A stretch of 64,000 bases of DNA from Icerya purchasi (taxonomy: Eukaryota > Arthropoda > Insecta > Hemiptera > Monophlebidae): the NCBI GenBank assembly GCA_039619475.1, contig CM077116.1, forward strand, positions 99,121,164 to 99,185,163, read 5' to 3'. A program made the translations under genes and the position numbers. Below are positions 11,506-21,148 of this stretch, in pieces (position 1 is the first letter of the stretch; each line of letters opens with the position of its first letter). Under the pieces are notes generated by a model that made no database searches, had not been told where the DNA came from, and saw nothing but the letters and a program-made list of their open reading frames with translations.

Positions 11506-12359
11506 TATTGATTGTGCCATACGTCAACAGGCTGAAGGTATGCCTTTTGCCGCTGCTAGCACAAATGGCGATTTTCATGCATGTCTCCGTTTTCGTACTC
11601 GATTTAATGGTGAAGCACTTAAGAGTCACTTACTGACACAAAACATGCACAGCAGAGCCGAATTCAGAATGAAGTGATTGATTCAAACGTAAGTACTTAA
11701 AAAAAGCAGATTTTTTTACTGTATTGGCAGACTATAAACTTAAGACATATCTCGGCGAGAACAACGAGCATTATGTTTACGATACGTAGACTGCTCACCT
11801 GAAAAATCAATTATCCGAGAGGATTTTCCTGAATTTATCTACGTAGAAGATGTTTCAGCTTAAGCATTGATAACAACAATAATTTGAATGTGGATAAATT
11901 TATTGGACAACGCTTTGACAGCGTTACAGTGCTGAGCGGCTAATTACGAGGCGTGAGAATAATAATCGCAAAAAAATACCCGGGAGCGAAATTCGTGCAC
12001 TGTGTGGCTCACATTTTCAATTTAGTTCTCGCGCATTCATGTGAAGTACCTATGATTCAGAACTTTATCGGGACCGTAAAAAGTGTAATAAACTTTTTTC
12101 GACAATCTCCACTTCGAGAGAGTCTTCTGAAGAAAATTGCTGATCAAATTAACTCATTTCATTCAACGCTTATCTCTCTTTGTGAAACGCAGTGGACGGA
12201 AAAACATGCGACTGTAGAATGGTCTACACAAATGTTTCTCGTAATGTGCGCAACACTTGAGACACTCCAAGAAGTTACTGGTAGGGATGTCGCCATTCAA
12301 CCATACCATCTGTAAATTGCCATAGAAAATGCCAGTTTATTGTGTCGCTAGTTATACTG
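11506..12359 (+). pseudogene. hAT transposase remnant (DUF4371/ZMYM1-like), first part
   Basis: Frames with stops and shifts read: QQAEGMPFAAASTNGDFHAC, a GEALKSHLL-like stretch, the LGENNEHYVYDT/VDCSPEKSIIREDF region, then VDKFIGQRFDSVTVLSG followed by a stop, and an open frame 11953-12315 with KKYPGAKFVHCVAHIFNLVL and ETQWTEKHATVEWS. These follow the order of the DUF4371 domain and catalytic core of ZMYM1-like hAT proteins (GQGYDGAxxMSG, YPxAxYVHCxxHxLNLVL, TRWxxR). The coding similarity stops at 12359, where the long inverted-repeat element begins, and resumes at 14770. Confidence 0.72.
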
Positions 12360-13188
12360 ACAAGGAAAGTACACGAGTTGTCAGACGCCGATTTTGATGA
12401 AATTTGGATATGTTGTAAAGTATAAAAAAATATTAGACCCGTGTTTTTTTTTTTTATCGGCCCGTATGCAGTTTCAAGGGGTGAAAACCACCCCCAAAAA
12501 TCTTTTTTCCTAAATATCTCGTCTTCAACTCGATATTTTTTTATGAAACAAAATGGAAATCATTTCTCGTGTAAGGGACACGTAATCCACAGTGATTTAA
12601 GCAGCGGGGTTGCATCCCCTATTTTCTAGGGGTAAAAACGCATTTTTTTTTTATCAAAATTATGGAATAAAAAATTATAAAATAACATAAAAAAATAATA
12701 AAACTTTTTTTAATACGCACAATTAAAAAATAAAGTTGATGTGTTTCGGGATTTTCATGAATTTCACCCTTAAAGGGGGTAAATCATCCTTTACAAGAAA
12801 AATCAATAAATACACGTATCAAGTAATCCAATTTCGTAAATAATTTGTATATAAGGGTTTTTGAGGACGCTGATTACGAATCCGTCATCAGATTTTCTTA
12901 ATTAAAAATGGAGGATCCAATATGGCGGGCAAAAAAATCAAAAAAGTTTTAATTTTAATGACAAATTGTATACGAGGATTTTTGAGGTCGCTGATTACAA
13001 ATCTGTTATCAATTTTTGAAAATTAAAATTATCCTATGCTTTATAACCATACAGCCCCAACCCCCTAAAACCTAGACAGGCATTTAGCCCGTTTTTTTAA
13101 ACTAACAAACCCCAAATTCCTAAACCTCAGACAGGCTAGAAGGCTGTGCGCTATAACCATATAGCTTCAGACCTCTAAACATCAGACA
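12360..13188 (+). repeat. Left long terminal inverted repeat
   Basis: Starts ACAAGGAAAGTACACGAGTT and ends CTCTAAACATCAG. It contains G/C-rich patches (GGGGTTGCATCCCC, CCCTTAAAGGGGGTAAA) and 60-base-scale subrepeats near its inner end. Confidence 0.8.
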
Positions 13189-13209
13189 CATACTTTTGCG
13201 GATACCGTC

Positions 13210-13518
13210 TTGCTCTTAAACGAAGATGTTAATTTACACGCTAGAAACAACATTATTAAAACACAATCACTTACACATAACCAACTATCAAGTCCTAGAT
13301 TAAAAAATTCATTCTTATATGCTTGGTATGCAGTAGGTTACATTGACGAATGGCCAGAGAAAGGACCGAACTCAAAAGAATTTTGTTTTAACTCTGATAA
13401 CGTGAAGTGCGATATCTGTTGCAAAAGGGCTATTATAACGTGCTCATGGTGCAAAAACACATTATGCTTAACCCACTTCTTTCATGATTGTCATTACTGC
13501 AAATCGTATAATAAGTAA
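13210..13518 (+). CDS. Cysteine-rich C-terminal fragment of a transposase-like protein
   Basis: A 102-codon open frame in the loop between the inverted repeats. It contains SSPRLKNSFLYAWYAVGYID and then a zinc-finger-like block CDICCKRAIITCSWCKNTLC followed by LTHFFHDCHYC, a pattern CX2CX6CX2CX4CX2HX4CX2C. Cysteine/histidine blocks of this sort close transposases of piggyBac and related cut-and-paste families. I cannot name the family. The catalytic part is absent, so the protein is a fragment even though its frame is unbroken. Confidence 0.45.
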   Translation: MLLNEDVNLHARNNIIKTQSLTHNQLSSPRLKNSFLYAWYAVGYIDEWPEKGPNSKEFCFNSDNVKCDICCKRAIITCSWCKNTLCLTHFFHDCHYCKSYNK

Positions 13519-14003
13519 TACAATTTATATAATATTAAATACACATTATATAAACAATTAAATCAGATGCATTATTAAGTTGTGGTGTATTTATATAAAT
13601 CTACGAAAACAATTAATACAGTTAAATATGTGATAATATTTAATGATATGTTGATTTATAAAAATGTTGATAATTATATTTCAGATTCTAGTAATAAATG
13701 TTTTGATTTACTCATTGAATGTAATTCTCCTAACGTATTAAAGTTTATTCTAAAGAACAATTCATTGTATTACTAATTAATCTTGGCTACCTATTAATTT
13801 ATTTTTGTTATTATTTACGTAAGAATAGAATGATTCTCATTAATAGATAGATAAAGAAATAAATAAATACATAAGTTGAACTGTACCAATAATTTTTTAA
13901 ATAAGTTAATTATAAGAACGGTTTTCCAGTATACCACAATGAATAGACCTTTCATCTGCCTGCAGTTTAAGAATTGTGCGGTTTTAATCATAGGCAATCG
14001 GCC
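13519..14003. other. Remaining interior of the foldback element
   Basis: AT-rich. Short open frames on both strands (for example 13582-13776 plus, reading VKYVIIFNDMLIYKNVDNYI) resemble nothing I know. Confidence 0.4.
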
Positions 14004-14769
14004 TGTATGATGTTTAGAGGTTTGAGGCTGTATGGTTACAACGCACAGGTCTCTGGCTTGTCTGGAGTTTAGGAGTTTGGGGTTTACCGGTCTAAAAACA
14101 TAAGCCTCTGGCCCGACTGGGATATAGGAGTTTAAGGTTTGTTGGTTTAGAAAAATACAGGCTGAATGCCTGTCTGGGTTTTAGGGGTTTGGAACTGTAT
14201 GGTTATAAAGCACAGGATAATTTGAATTTTTAAAAATTGATAACAGATTTGTAATCATCGACCTCAAAAACCCTTACATACAAATTATTTACGAAATTGG
14301 ATTACTTGATACATGTATTTATTGATTTTTCTTGTAAGGGGTGCTTTACCCCCTTTTAAGGGTGAAATTCATGAAAATCCCGGAACACATCAACTTTATT
14401 TTTTAATTGTGCGTATTAAAAAAAGTTTTATTATTTTTTTATGTTATTTTATAATTTTTTATTCCATAATTTTGACCAAAAAAAAATGCGTTTTTACCCC
14501 TAGAAAATAGGGGATGCAACCCCGCTGCTTAAATCACTGTGGATTACGTGTCCCTTACACGAGAAATGATTTCCATTTTGTTTCATAAAAAAATATCGAG
14601 TTGAAGACGAGATATTTAGGAAAAAAGATTTTTGGGGGTGGTTTTCACCCCTTGAAACTGCATACGGGCCGATAAAAAAAAAAAACACGGGTCTAATATT
14701 TTTTTATACTTTACAACATATCCAAATTTCATCAAAATCGGCGTCTGACAACTCGTCTACTTTCCTTGT
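14004..14769 (-). repeat. Right long terminal inverted repeat
   Basis: Reverse complement of the left arm over its whole length, ending ACTTTCCTTGT at 14769. It is shorter than the left arm because it lacks the extra copy of about 112 bases. Confidence 0.8.
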
Positions 14770-14921
14770 GAGAAAAATTTTCTCATACACAACAAACCTG
14801 AACAAAGCAATGCAAAGGTCAATATCGATTTCAACAACACTTGCAGATATGAAAAAATTATAAAAACAACTTTACAAAATATTCAGAATGAAGGTCAGTT
14901 CTCAGATCTTTTCGAGCAATA
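14770..14921 (+). pseudogene. hAT transposase remnant, continuation after the foldback insertion
   Basis: Reads LNKAMQRSISISTTLADMKK and, one frame away, LQNIQNEGQFSDLFEQ. This matches the part of hAT proteins that follows the catalytic core (LSKxLQ..., then a LRxNAExxFxxIxE-like stretch). Resumption of the same coding order on the far side of 12360-14769 supports insertion of the foldback element into the hAT copy. Confidence 0.5.
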
Positions 14922-14996
14922 GTCGTCGCGATAGTCTAGTTGCTAGAGCGCTTGACTTCCGATATGGCGGTCACGGGTTCGATCCCGAGCGACGAC
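14922..14996 (+). repeat. tRNA-like sequence, probably a SINE head or tRNA pseudogene
   Basis: A perfect 7-bp acceptor stem GTCGTCG/CGACGAC encloses an A-box-like TAGTCTAGTTGC and a B-box-like GGGTTCGATCCC. The T-loop is one base short and the anticodon arm does not pair well, so a functional tRNA is unlikely. If taken at face value the loop CTTCCGA would give anticodon TCC. The following AAATAAATAAATAAATAA tail (15009-15030) and the CAGGCAATGGCAAACCACC segment suit a tRNA-derived SINE. Confidence 0.5.
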
Positions 14997-16338
14997 AAAC
15001 TTATTACAAAATTAAATAAATAAATAAATAATCGCTAATAATCACGTGGCAGGCAATGGCAAACCACCACGTTCAACATCATATGCGCGCCAGGTCAATA
15101 CACAGCAGACACACACGGGACTGCACTGGTAGCGCGATAACAAGCGGCTACTATCAGTTCTGACTGTAGTCTTCTTGCGTGTGTACACCTGCGTTGCATA
15201 TAATAATAATTGCTATGAGCGCTGCCTATTCTATACAACTAAAATGTACAAATAGGTAGTCACGACGCTCGGATTCGAGCATGAGTTCAAATGTCATAGT
15301 TGTTCCAAGAACGAACGGAAAACAAACCCAGCGTAGTAATGTACCAGGAGAAACTGCCGAAATATATTATCGCCGAAATGTATTTTACCCTTTAAAAATG
15401 ATCTTAATGACTATGAAACGAAATCAAAGTTCACGATAGAATAAAAATTATAAAAGACACGGTGAGAAGTGGAAAATTATCTCGTAGATCTGATTTAAGA
15501 TAAGAGTTTAACTGCTCGCTAAAATTAATCTCAAGTCGCTATAAACAAAATTTGGCTGAAACCGTAAAATCCCGTGCACAGCGGTACATACAGCTGCGTC
15601 GGGGTAGAGAAGAACTTGTTTCGTGGTATGAGTGGTCGAAAAGTGGAGATAGTAGCGTATGCTGACGGGGAAATGCGTCTGTAATGTGTACCGAGCAACG
15701 TTGAGTCGAAGGAAAGTTATGGAAAAATCCCGCAAAAGTCAGGCAGCACGGTTAACGCGGAAGTATTATTTAGATATTTTAAAAATTTCTGCCCAGCTTT
15801 GGTTAATGTTATCCCGCCACACATCGCGCTAAGCACGAATTAGTCCGTTTCTCGTCGTCGTCAAGTGTGGCAGTTTATTGATCTAGTCGTTGCGTTACTG
15901 GTTTTTTTTTTCAAATTTTATGCGCCATGCTGCACGTGTAATGTTTTTTTTGAAAAATTTGTAATAATATTACGTCAATTTTGCCTTTAACAACCGTTTT
16001 TCTAGTCATCGCTAAATGTACTCGTCCGTTCTGTCGTTTATTTCCTGTTTTCCGTGATTTTTTTCCATAAAAGTTTCGTTATTGGACGCGTGATGGGCTA
16101 TCGTGACGTCTCCGATGCGGAGATGTTAGTGTCGTTTCACGGCGGGATTGCTAGTTTTTTTTTTTTACAATTAGGCAATTCTTTTTTTCCTCCGCGAATT
16201 CTTTTATTTTATTTTTGGAAAAGCCTGGTGCTCTGCTAGGCACAGCTATTCCGGTGGTGGCACACCGTAAGTGTCATTGGTGCCCGGAATTTTCACCGGC
16301 TGTAAAATTACATTATTGGGGGACAAACAAGTTCTTCT

Positions 16339-16339
<1 letters not shown>
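14997..16339. other. Intergenic; possible SINE body, otherwise nothing recognised
   Basis: The first part (to about 15320) is GC-richer than its surroundings and may be the body of the SINE. The rest, including TTTCTCGTCGTCGTCAAGTG near 15847 and poly-T runs near 15901-15909 and 16154-16163, has no recognised similarity. Confidence 0.4.

Positions 16340-16407
<68 letters not shown>
16340..16407. repeat. TA microsatellite
   Basis: Thirty-four uninterrupted AT units. It creates a spurious open frame of alternating Ile and Tyr. Confidence 0.92.
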
Positions 16408-16413
<6 letters not shown>

Positions 16414-18915
16414 GATATATAAGTTATAACGAAAAAGAAAAATGAATTAAATTTATTTTAATGGTCAATTAGACAAAAAGTGGTCAACGATATACATTAA
16501 ACATTGTTAAAATTCTTTATTTATTCATTTATTAATTAATAATCGTCATTAAATAGAATTTTTAAGCAGTACACAAAAAGGTCTTATTAATTGATAAATA
16601 TTTCGTTGTATGATTTTTTAGCCACATTTAAATAAAAGATGCAAGAAAATAAATAAAAGAAATTATCACCATTATTTTTTACAACCAACAATAGAAACTA
16701 ATTAAAATGATAATAAATTATAAATGATATATTTCCTCTACAAATTAAAATTCAATATAATTGTTCAAAAATAAGTGAAATTGTCAATGTTAAAACAAAA
16801 TTTATAAAATGGTTTCAGTAACGAAAAATTCCCGCACTTTTATGATTAAAAAATGTAGTAAATGCAGAATCAATTTGTTAAATTTTTTTAACAAGATCAT
16901 ATATCATATTCATCGTAGCATCATTAAAAAGACACCATGAATTATGGGATACTGTTATCAGCATTAAATTGATAACAGCATTATGCATTCTACGTTAAAA
17001 AATATCAACAGTCATTTATCAACGTGGATTTATTAACATTAGGATTTCAGTCAAATTCTGCTGCATTACGTTGGACTTTATAAAAATTGATTTCCTTAAC
17101 CGCTTTAATTGCAAATATTTAATAGAAACAAATTTGTATACGTATGAGAAAATCAAAATTAAACTTCTAAGTCAACAATTTCATGTGATGTTAGCCAAAA
17201 ATTTCTATTTCCAATACTCTTAATATTTTAACAGGAGAAAGAATGAATTTCTTTTAATGAAATTTTTTTTAAAAAATATATAGCACAAAGCTATAATAAA
17301 CAAATCAAATTCAATAAAAAATGTCCTAAATAAAATTCACAGGTCATTCAAATTTCGACATATTTTCTGTTACAAAACTGAAATTTTATTTTAACTATTA
17401 AGTTCGTGCTAAAATTAGACCATTTATGTTTAAGAGTTAGGAAAAGCATTACACAACGAAGGAAAATGTGTAATCACAAAATTATATTAGCCTTTTAGCC
17501 CTTCTTTGATAATCTCATTACTTCAAACAAATAACAAATGCACAATAAAAATTTTTTATCTTTTGATTTTTCCATTAATAGTTCTGCTTACCTGTAAGTA
17601 TGCATTGCAAAATTTAATAAAAAATTTATAGTTAAAAAAATAACTTTTTTGTATTTATATACTCAATAATATTACACATTCGCAAATATGTAAATTATAA
17701 ACTTCGTAGAAAATTCACAATTTTAATATTTTAAATCTGGGAGCTGTAAAAAAAAAAACGTTTGCAATGCATAGATATTCTAATGAATTGTACGAATGGA
17801 AAAAATCCCAACATTTTAAAATAAATTGGAACCTAGAATAGTTATGGATTCATCAAATATACATTATATAATTACTTGATTAAATATATTTACAGATAAA
17901 GTTCAGAAGACCAAATTAATGTTTTACCACTCATTTCATTTCCAATAAAAATTACAAATTACATTACGTGAATTATTTTTACAACATATAATATTTGTGG
18001 GATAATTATGCTACACAGTCCTAGATATTCAAAGAAAAAAAAAAGAACTATAGAGTATAGTTCAAAGTATATTTTGATATTATTAAATACAGTAACAGTG
18101 TGTTTGTATTTGACAGTAAAGGAAAATTAATTTAGCGGTTAAATATAGTAAATCAAATCATTCCAGAAAATTGCAGTATATTTTAAACATTCTCTCAAAT
18201 TCATACTTATAGGTGGAATCGGTCTTATTTAATTAAGGAAAAATTCCCATCTTTCTTAATTGACCTAGATTTCTTTACAGATTAAACCTATATAAACTCT
18301 TTTATTCCAAATAAGTATTCCGTTACATGTATACACAGGCATAAGTAATTATATACGAAATTATATAAGAGTTTTTAACACAATGGTACCACTAGTCAAA
18401 AGAGATTTTTATTTAAACAAGTTTAATTTTCAAACTTGGAGCTATACAATTCAATTGCCTTTCCATTTATTATATCGAAAATTAAGAATGAAACGTGTGT
18501 CAATCCATTCATTTTCCAAACAGTAATGACAATACTATTTCAAAGTGGGACAATCACAGTTAATAATTATGAGTTTAATAAAAATTTTACAACAGAGACA
18601 TAGATTTATAAAAGATATCTAAAGCTTCAAATGACAAAAATAAATCTCTTTAAAAAAGTATCAGATTCAATTGCGAATTTTGGATGTGGAAAATTTATTA
18701 GTTTTAAAAAAGAAAATAAATATATGAATAAAAGTGATTAGATTATATGGAAGACATTATAATGAATTGAAATACATAAAACTTTACCATTCGAGAATGA
18801 TCTATGTAAAGTGCAATAACAAAGTCATCATTCTTGAAAGGGAACAAACGAACAACTTAAGATAAGATTTTTCGAGTAATAACTTATACTTAGCCGTCAA
18901 CTCGATATGTTTTAA
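16408..18915. other. AT-rich intergenic DNA
   Basis: About 2.5 kb without a convincing open frame, RNA gene or transposon end. TTAA at 18912-18915 is the left target site of the piggyBac element. Confidence 0.45.
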
Positions 18916-19503
18916 CCCTAGAGTCGTAACGCTATTTAAATTTACGGTAACACCAATGCTACGTAAATTTGACGTATACATTTTTATCGAACCTTTTATT
19001 TCTATGGGAGCTACAAACAATAATTAAAATTTTATAGAACACTTTATTAATATATTTGAATGCTACACATTAAATAAGAAAACCTTAATTGCTATCACTA
19101 TGATGTTCACCACAAATTGCTTTTTGACAATTATAACATGCAGTAGTTGTCATTCTTATTTTTGCATTAGAACAGTTTCTGCAGTAAAATCGTTTCACCT
19201 TCTGAATAGGTAGCTGTTTTCTACTATTTAGAACTTTTGTTAAAAACAACGTACATACATTTTACGTTTAATTTAAAACACCATCAAGAGTAACGTTACG
19301 TAAATTTTACATGTCGACCTTTACTAATCTCAAGACCAACTGACTCGTTAATAACGAATGATTTCTGCGAATGCGGTAAGAGGCGTTAAATAAGGTGGGA
19401 GAAGCACTGCTGAGAGGACAGGTACATACAGCAACCCAATATTAAGTTATAACGGTTTTAAAATAATAGACACGTCAAATTTACATACATTGGCTTTCTA
19501 GGG
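18916..19503 (-). mobile_element. Internally deleted piggyBac element
   Basis: Begins CCCTAGAGTCGTAACGC after TTAA and ends GGCTTTCTAGGG before TTAA (19504-19507): the CCCTAGA termini and TTAA duplications of piggyBac. Subterminal motifs GTAAATTTGACGT occur near both ends in inverted orientation (about 18961-18973 and 19470-19482). At 588 bases it is far shorter than an autonomous copy (about 2.5 kb). It keeps only the last part of the transposase gene. Confidence 0.85.
19085..19245 (-). pseudogene. piggyBac transposase C-terminal cysteine finger
   Basis: The minus strand reads VKRFYCRNCSNAKIRMTTTA then CYNCQKAICGEHHSDSN and a stop at 19087-19085. The Cys/His pairs fit the cross-brace zinc finger at the C-terminus of piggyBac transposases, which recognises the element's subterminal repeats. 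The DDD catalytic core is gone. Confidence 0.75.
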
Positions 19504-19507
19504 TTAA

Positions 19508-20926
19508 ATACACATTATTTTCTAGCACCGGACTCTTATACTGATATATTTTTTAACGTATAAAAATACTAATATTAAAGAGCAAAATAATGAAATTAAG
19601 AAATTCTTGAAAATTAACTAATTTGCTCTCACTACAAACAAGGTAAATAAAAATAGTTTATTAAACAATGTAATAAGAAATTAAAACAATTATAAGTAAA
19701 ATATAAACTGAGCACCAAACAAAACAGAATACAAAATGTAACTTCCACAAGTTATTAAACTTTAATGTAAGTTTTATATAGTTTTCTATTTGTTATGCAA
19801 TGGTGAAAAAAAATTAACTACTTTTGAAACGAGTTTTTTAAGCTTGAAGGTTGAAGATACTGCTTAACAGCTTACCTACATTTACCTATAAAATATGATC
19901 ATGAGTACTTAAGTAAAACTACTCTTTATGTGAAAAGCACTTAATATGTCAATAAACTCATGCCATCATACTATTTAGTACCTTAATTTATTATTTCATT
20001 AACACTATCTTATCTTTGTTTCTTACATTAAAAAACATTTATTGTTATTTCGTTTAATGTCATTATACGATTTACCTAAAGCAAACAAGCCTACCTAATT
20101 TGAGGTTAATATATTTATTACGTTACTTTTATTTAAACTCTAATTTATTCAGAATTTGAAATTACTTTGCCCTATATATGCTGTATACTACAATCTACGA
20201 ACGTTTCTTTAAATCTAATACTAGAATAATTTTATTATTTTCTTTGGAACTACTTGAAACATAAATTTAACATCCATACATACATACATATGCGTAAACA
20301 TATTATAAAGTACAAAAGTAAACACAAACTTACAGGAAAGGCCACTTCAAGTTGATTTTCAATTTCCGTTTTTTATTAGTTCGTCTTCCGTATACACCAA
20401 TTTTATTCGTATCTTTTCCCTTAGAACTTTTTCATAGTTTACGATATTATCGATTAAATTGATTTCAATTCAATCGAATATTAAACTAATTAATAAGAAC
20501 CATGCATCGTTTCTGTATGATGAACATTATTAATCTTTATATACATACTATGTATTACCTAAAAAATTAAATGAAATTAATGATTATATGAGAACATATT
20601 TAAAGTGAAATGTAAGTTATATCAATAGTTATTCACTTACATTATGTAAGTAATAAAAGATGTATTTTTTTTTTTTATATTTTAGGGAGAAATTCAATTG
20701 CATTAATATTGAAATGTAATATCTAAAACTAATATTTATAAATAATATTCATTAAACTAGTAGTAATAAAAGTGACTTAATGCAGTGAATGACTCTTGAA
20801 TCAGAAACAATAGTGATTAGTGTACCCTATTCTAGAGAATATATTAATACATCGTATAAGTATGTTGTATTCGTATGTGTCAATTCAGAAATCTGCCGGT
20901 TTTGTTGTGCGATCATTATTACAATA
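19508..20926. other. Upstream region of endonuclease G
   Basis: AT-rich with an ACAT-repeat near 20276-20290 and a poly-T run near 20668-20677. The frame of the first ENDOG exon is open from 20789, so an upstream start there cannot be excluded. No promoter elements assigned. Confidence 0.4.
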
Positions 20927-21148
20927 ATGATCAAATTTAAAAAAATTTTATACCACGGAACGTGGTATTCCGTTTTTGGAATTAGTAACTTTTTCCTAGG
21001 TATCTATGTTTGCAAACGAAAAAAAGATGATTCAAGTTTTTATCAAGATTATCCTGCATTACCGCATTTTGCAACTGTTTCAGCTGCTAGTACATTTCTC
21101 CCTGAAAAAGATCATGGAGGTGTATCAATAGGTGGTAGAACTTCTGAG
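20927..21148 (+). CDS. EndoG: EndoG exon 1
   Basis: Start chosen at ATG 20927 because the peptide from there is a credible presequence. The in-frame ATG at 20789 would add 46 unusual residues. It ends GGRTSE at GAG|GTTTGT, phase 0. The donor is not ideal, but the join to exon 2 matches the family. Confidence 0.8.

Larger units (their letters stand above)
12360..14769. mobile_element. Foldback-like DNA element with inverted repeats of about 0.8 kb, nested in a hAT remnant
   Basis: Outer ends are ACAAGGAAAGTA and its reverse complement. The left arm 12360-13188 and right arm 14004-14769 are near-identical reverse complements. An identical 62-codon translation appears in both arms (12441-12629 plus, 14500-14688 minus), which is only a consequence of the symmetry. 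The inner part of each arm carries degenerate tandem units of about 60 bases ending in CC(T)AAAACCTAGACAGGC-like sequence. The left arm has an extra copy of about 112 bases beginning TTTTTGAGG(A/T)CGCTGATTAC. The central 815 bases hold a cysteine-rich open frame. I could not identify a target-site duplication or assign a superfamily. Confidence 0.75.

Noticed and set aside
12441..14688. Two identical 62-codon open frames (12441-12629 plus, 14500-14688 minus) as a duplicated gene
   Set aside because: They are the same arm of an inverted repeat read on opposite strands; the translation has no family features.
14922..14996. Functional tRNA-Gly
   Set aside because: Anticodon stem does not pair and the T-loop lacks a base.
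16215..16415. Open frame ending in a long Ile-Tyr repeat
   Set aside because: It is a translation of the TA microsatellite.
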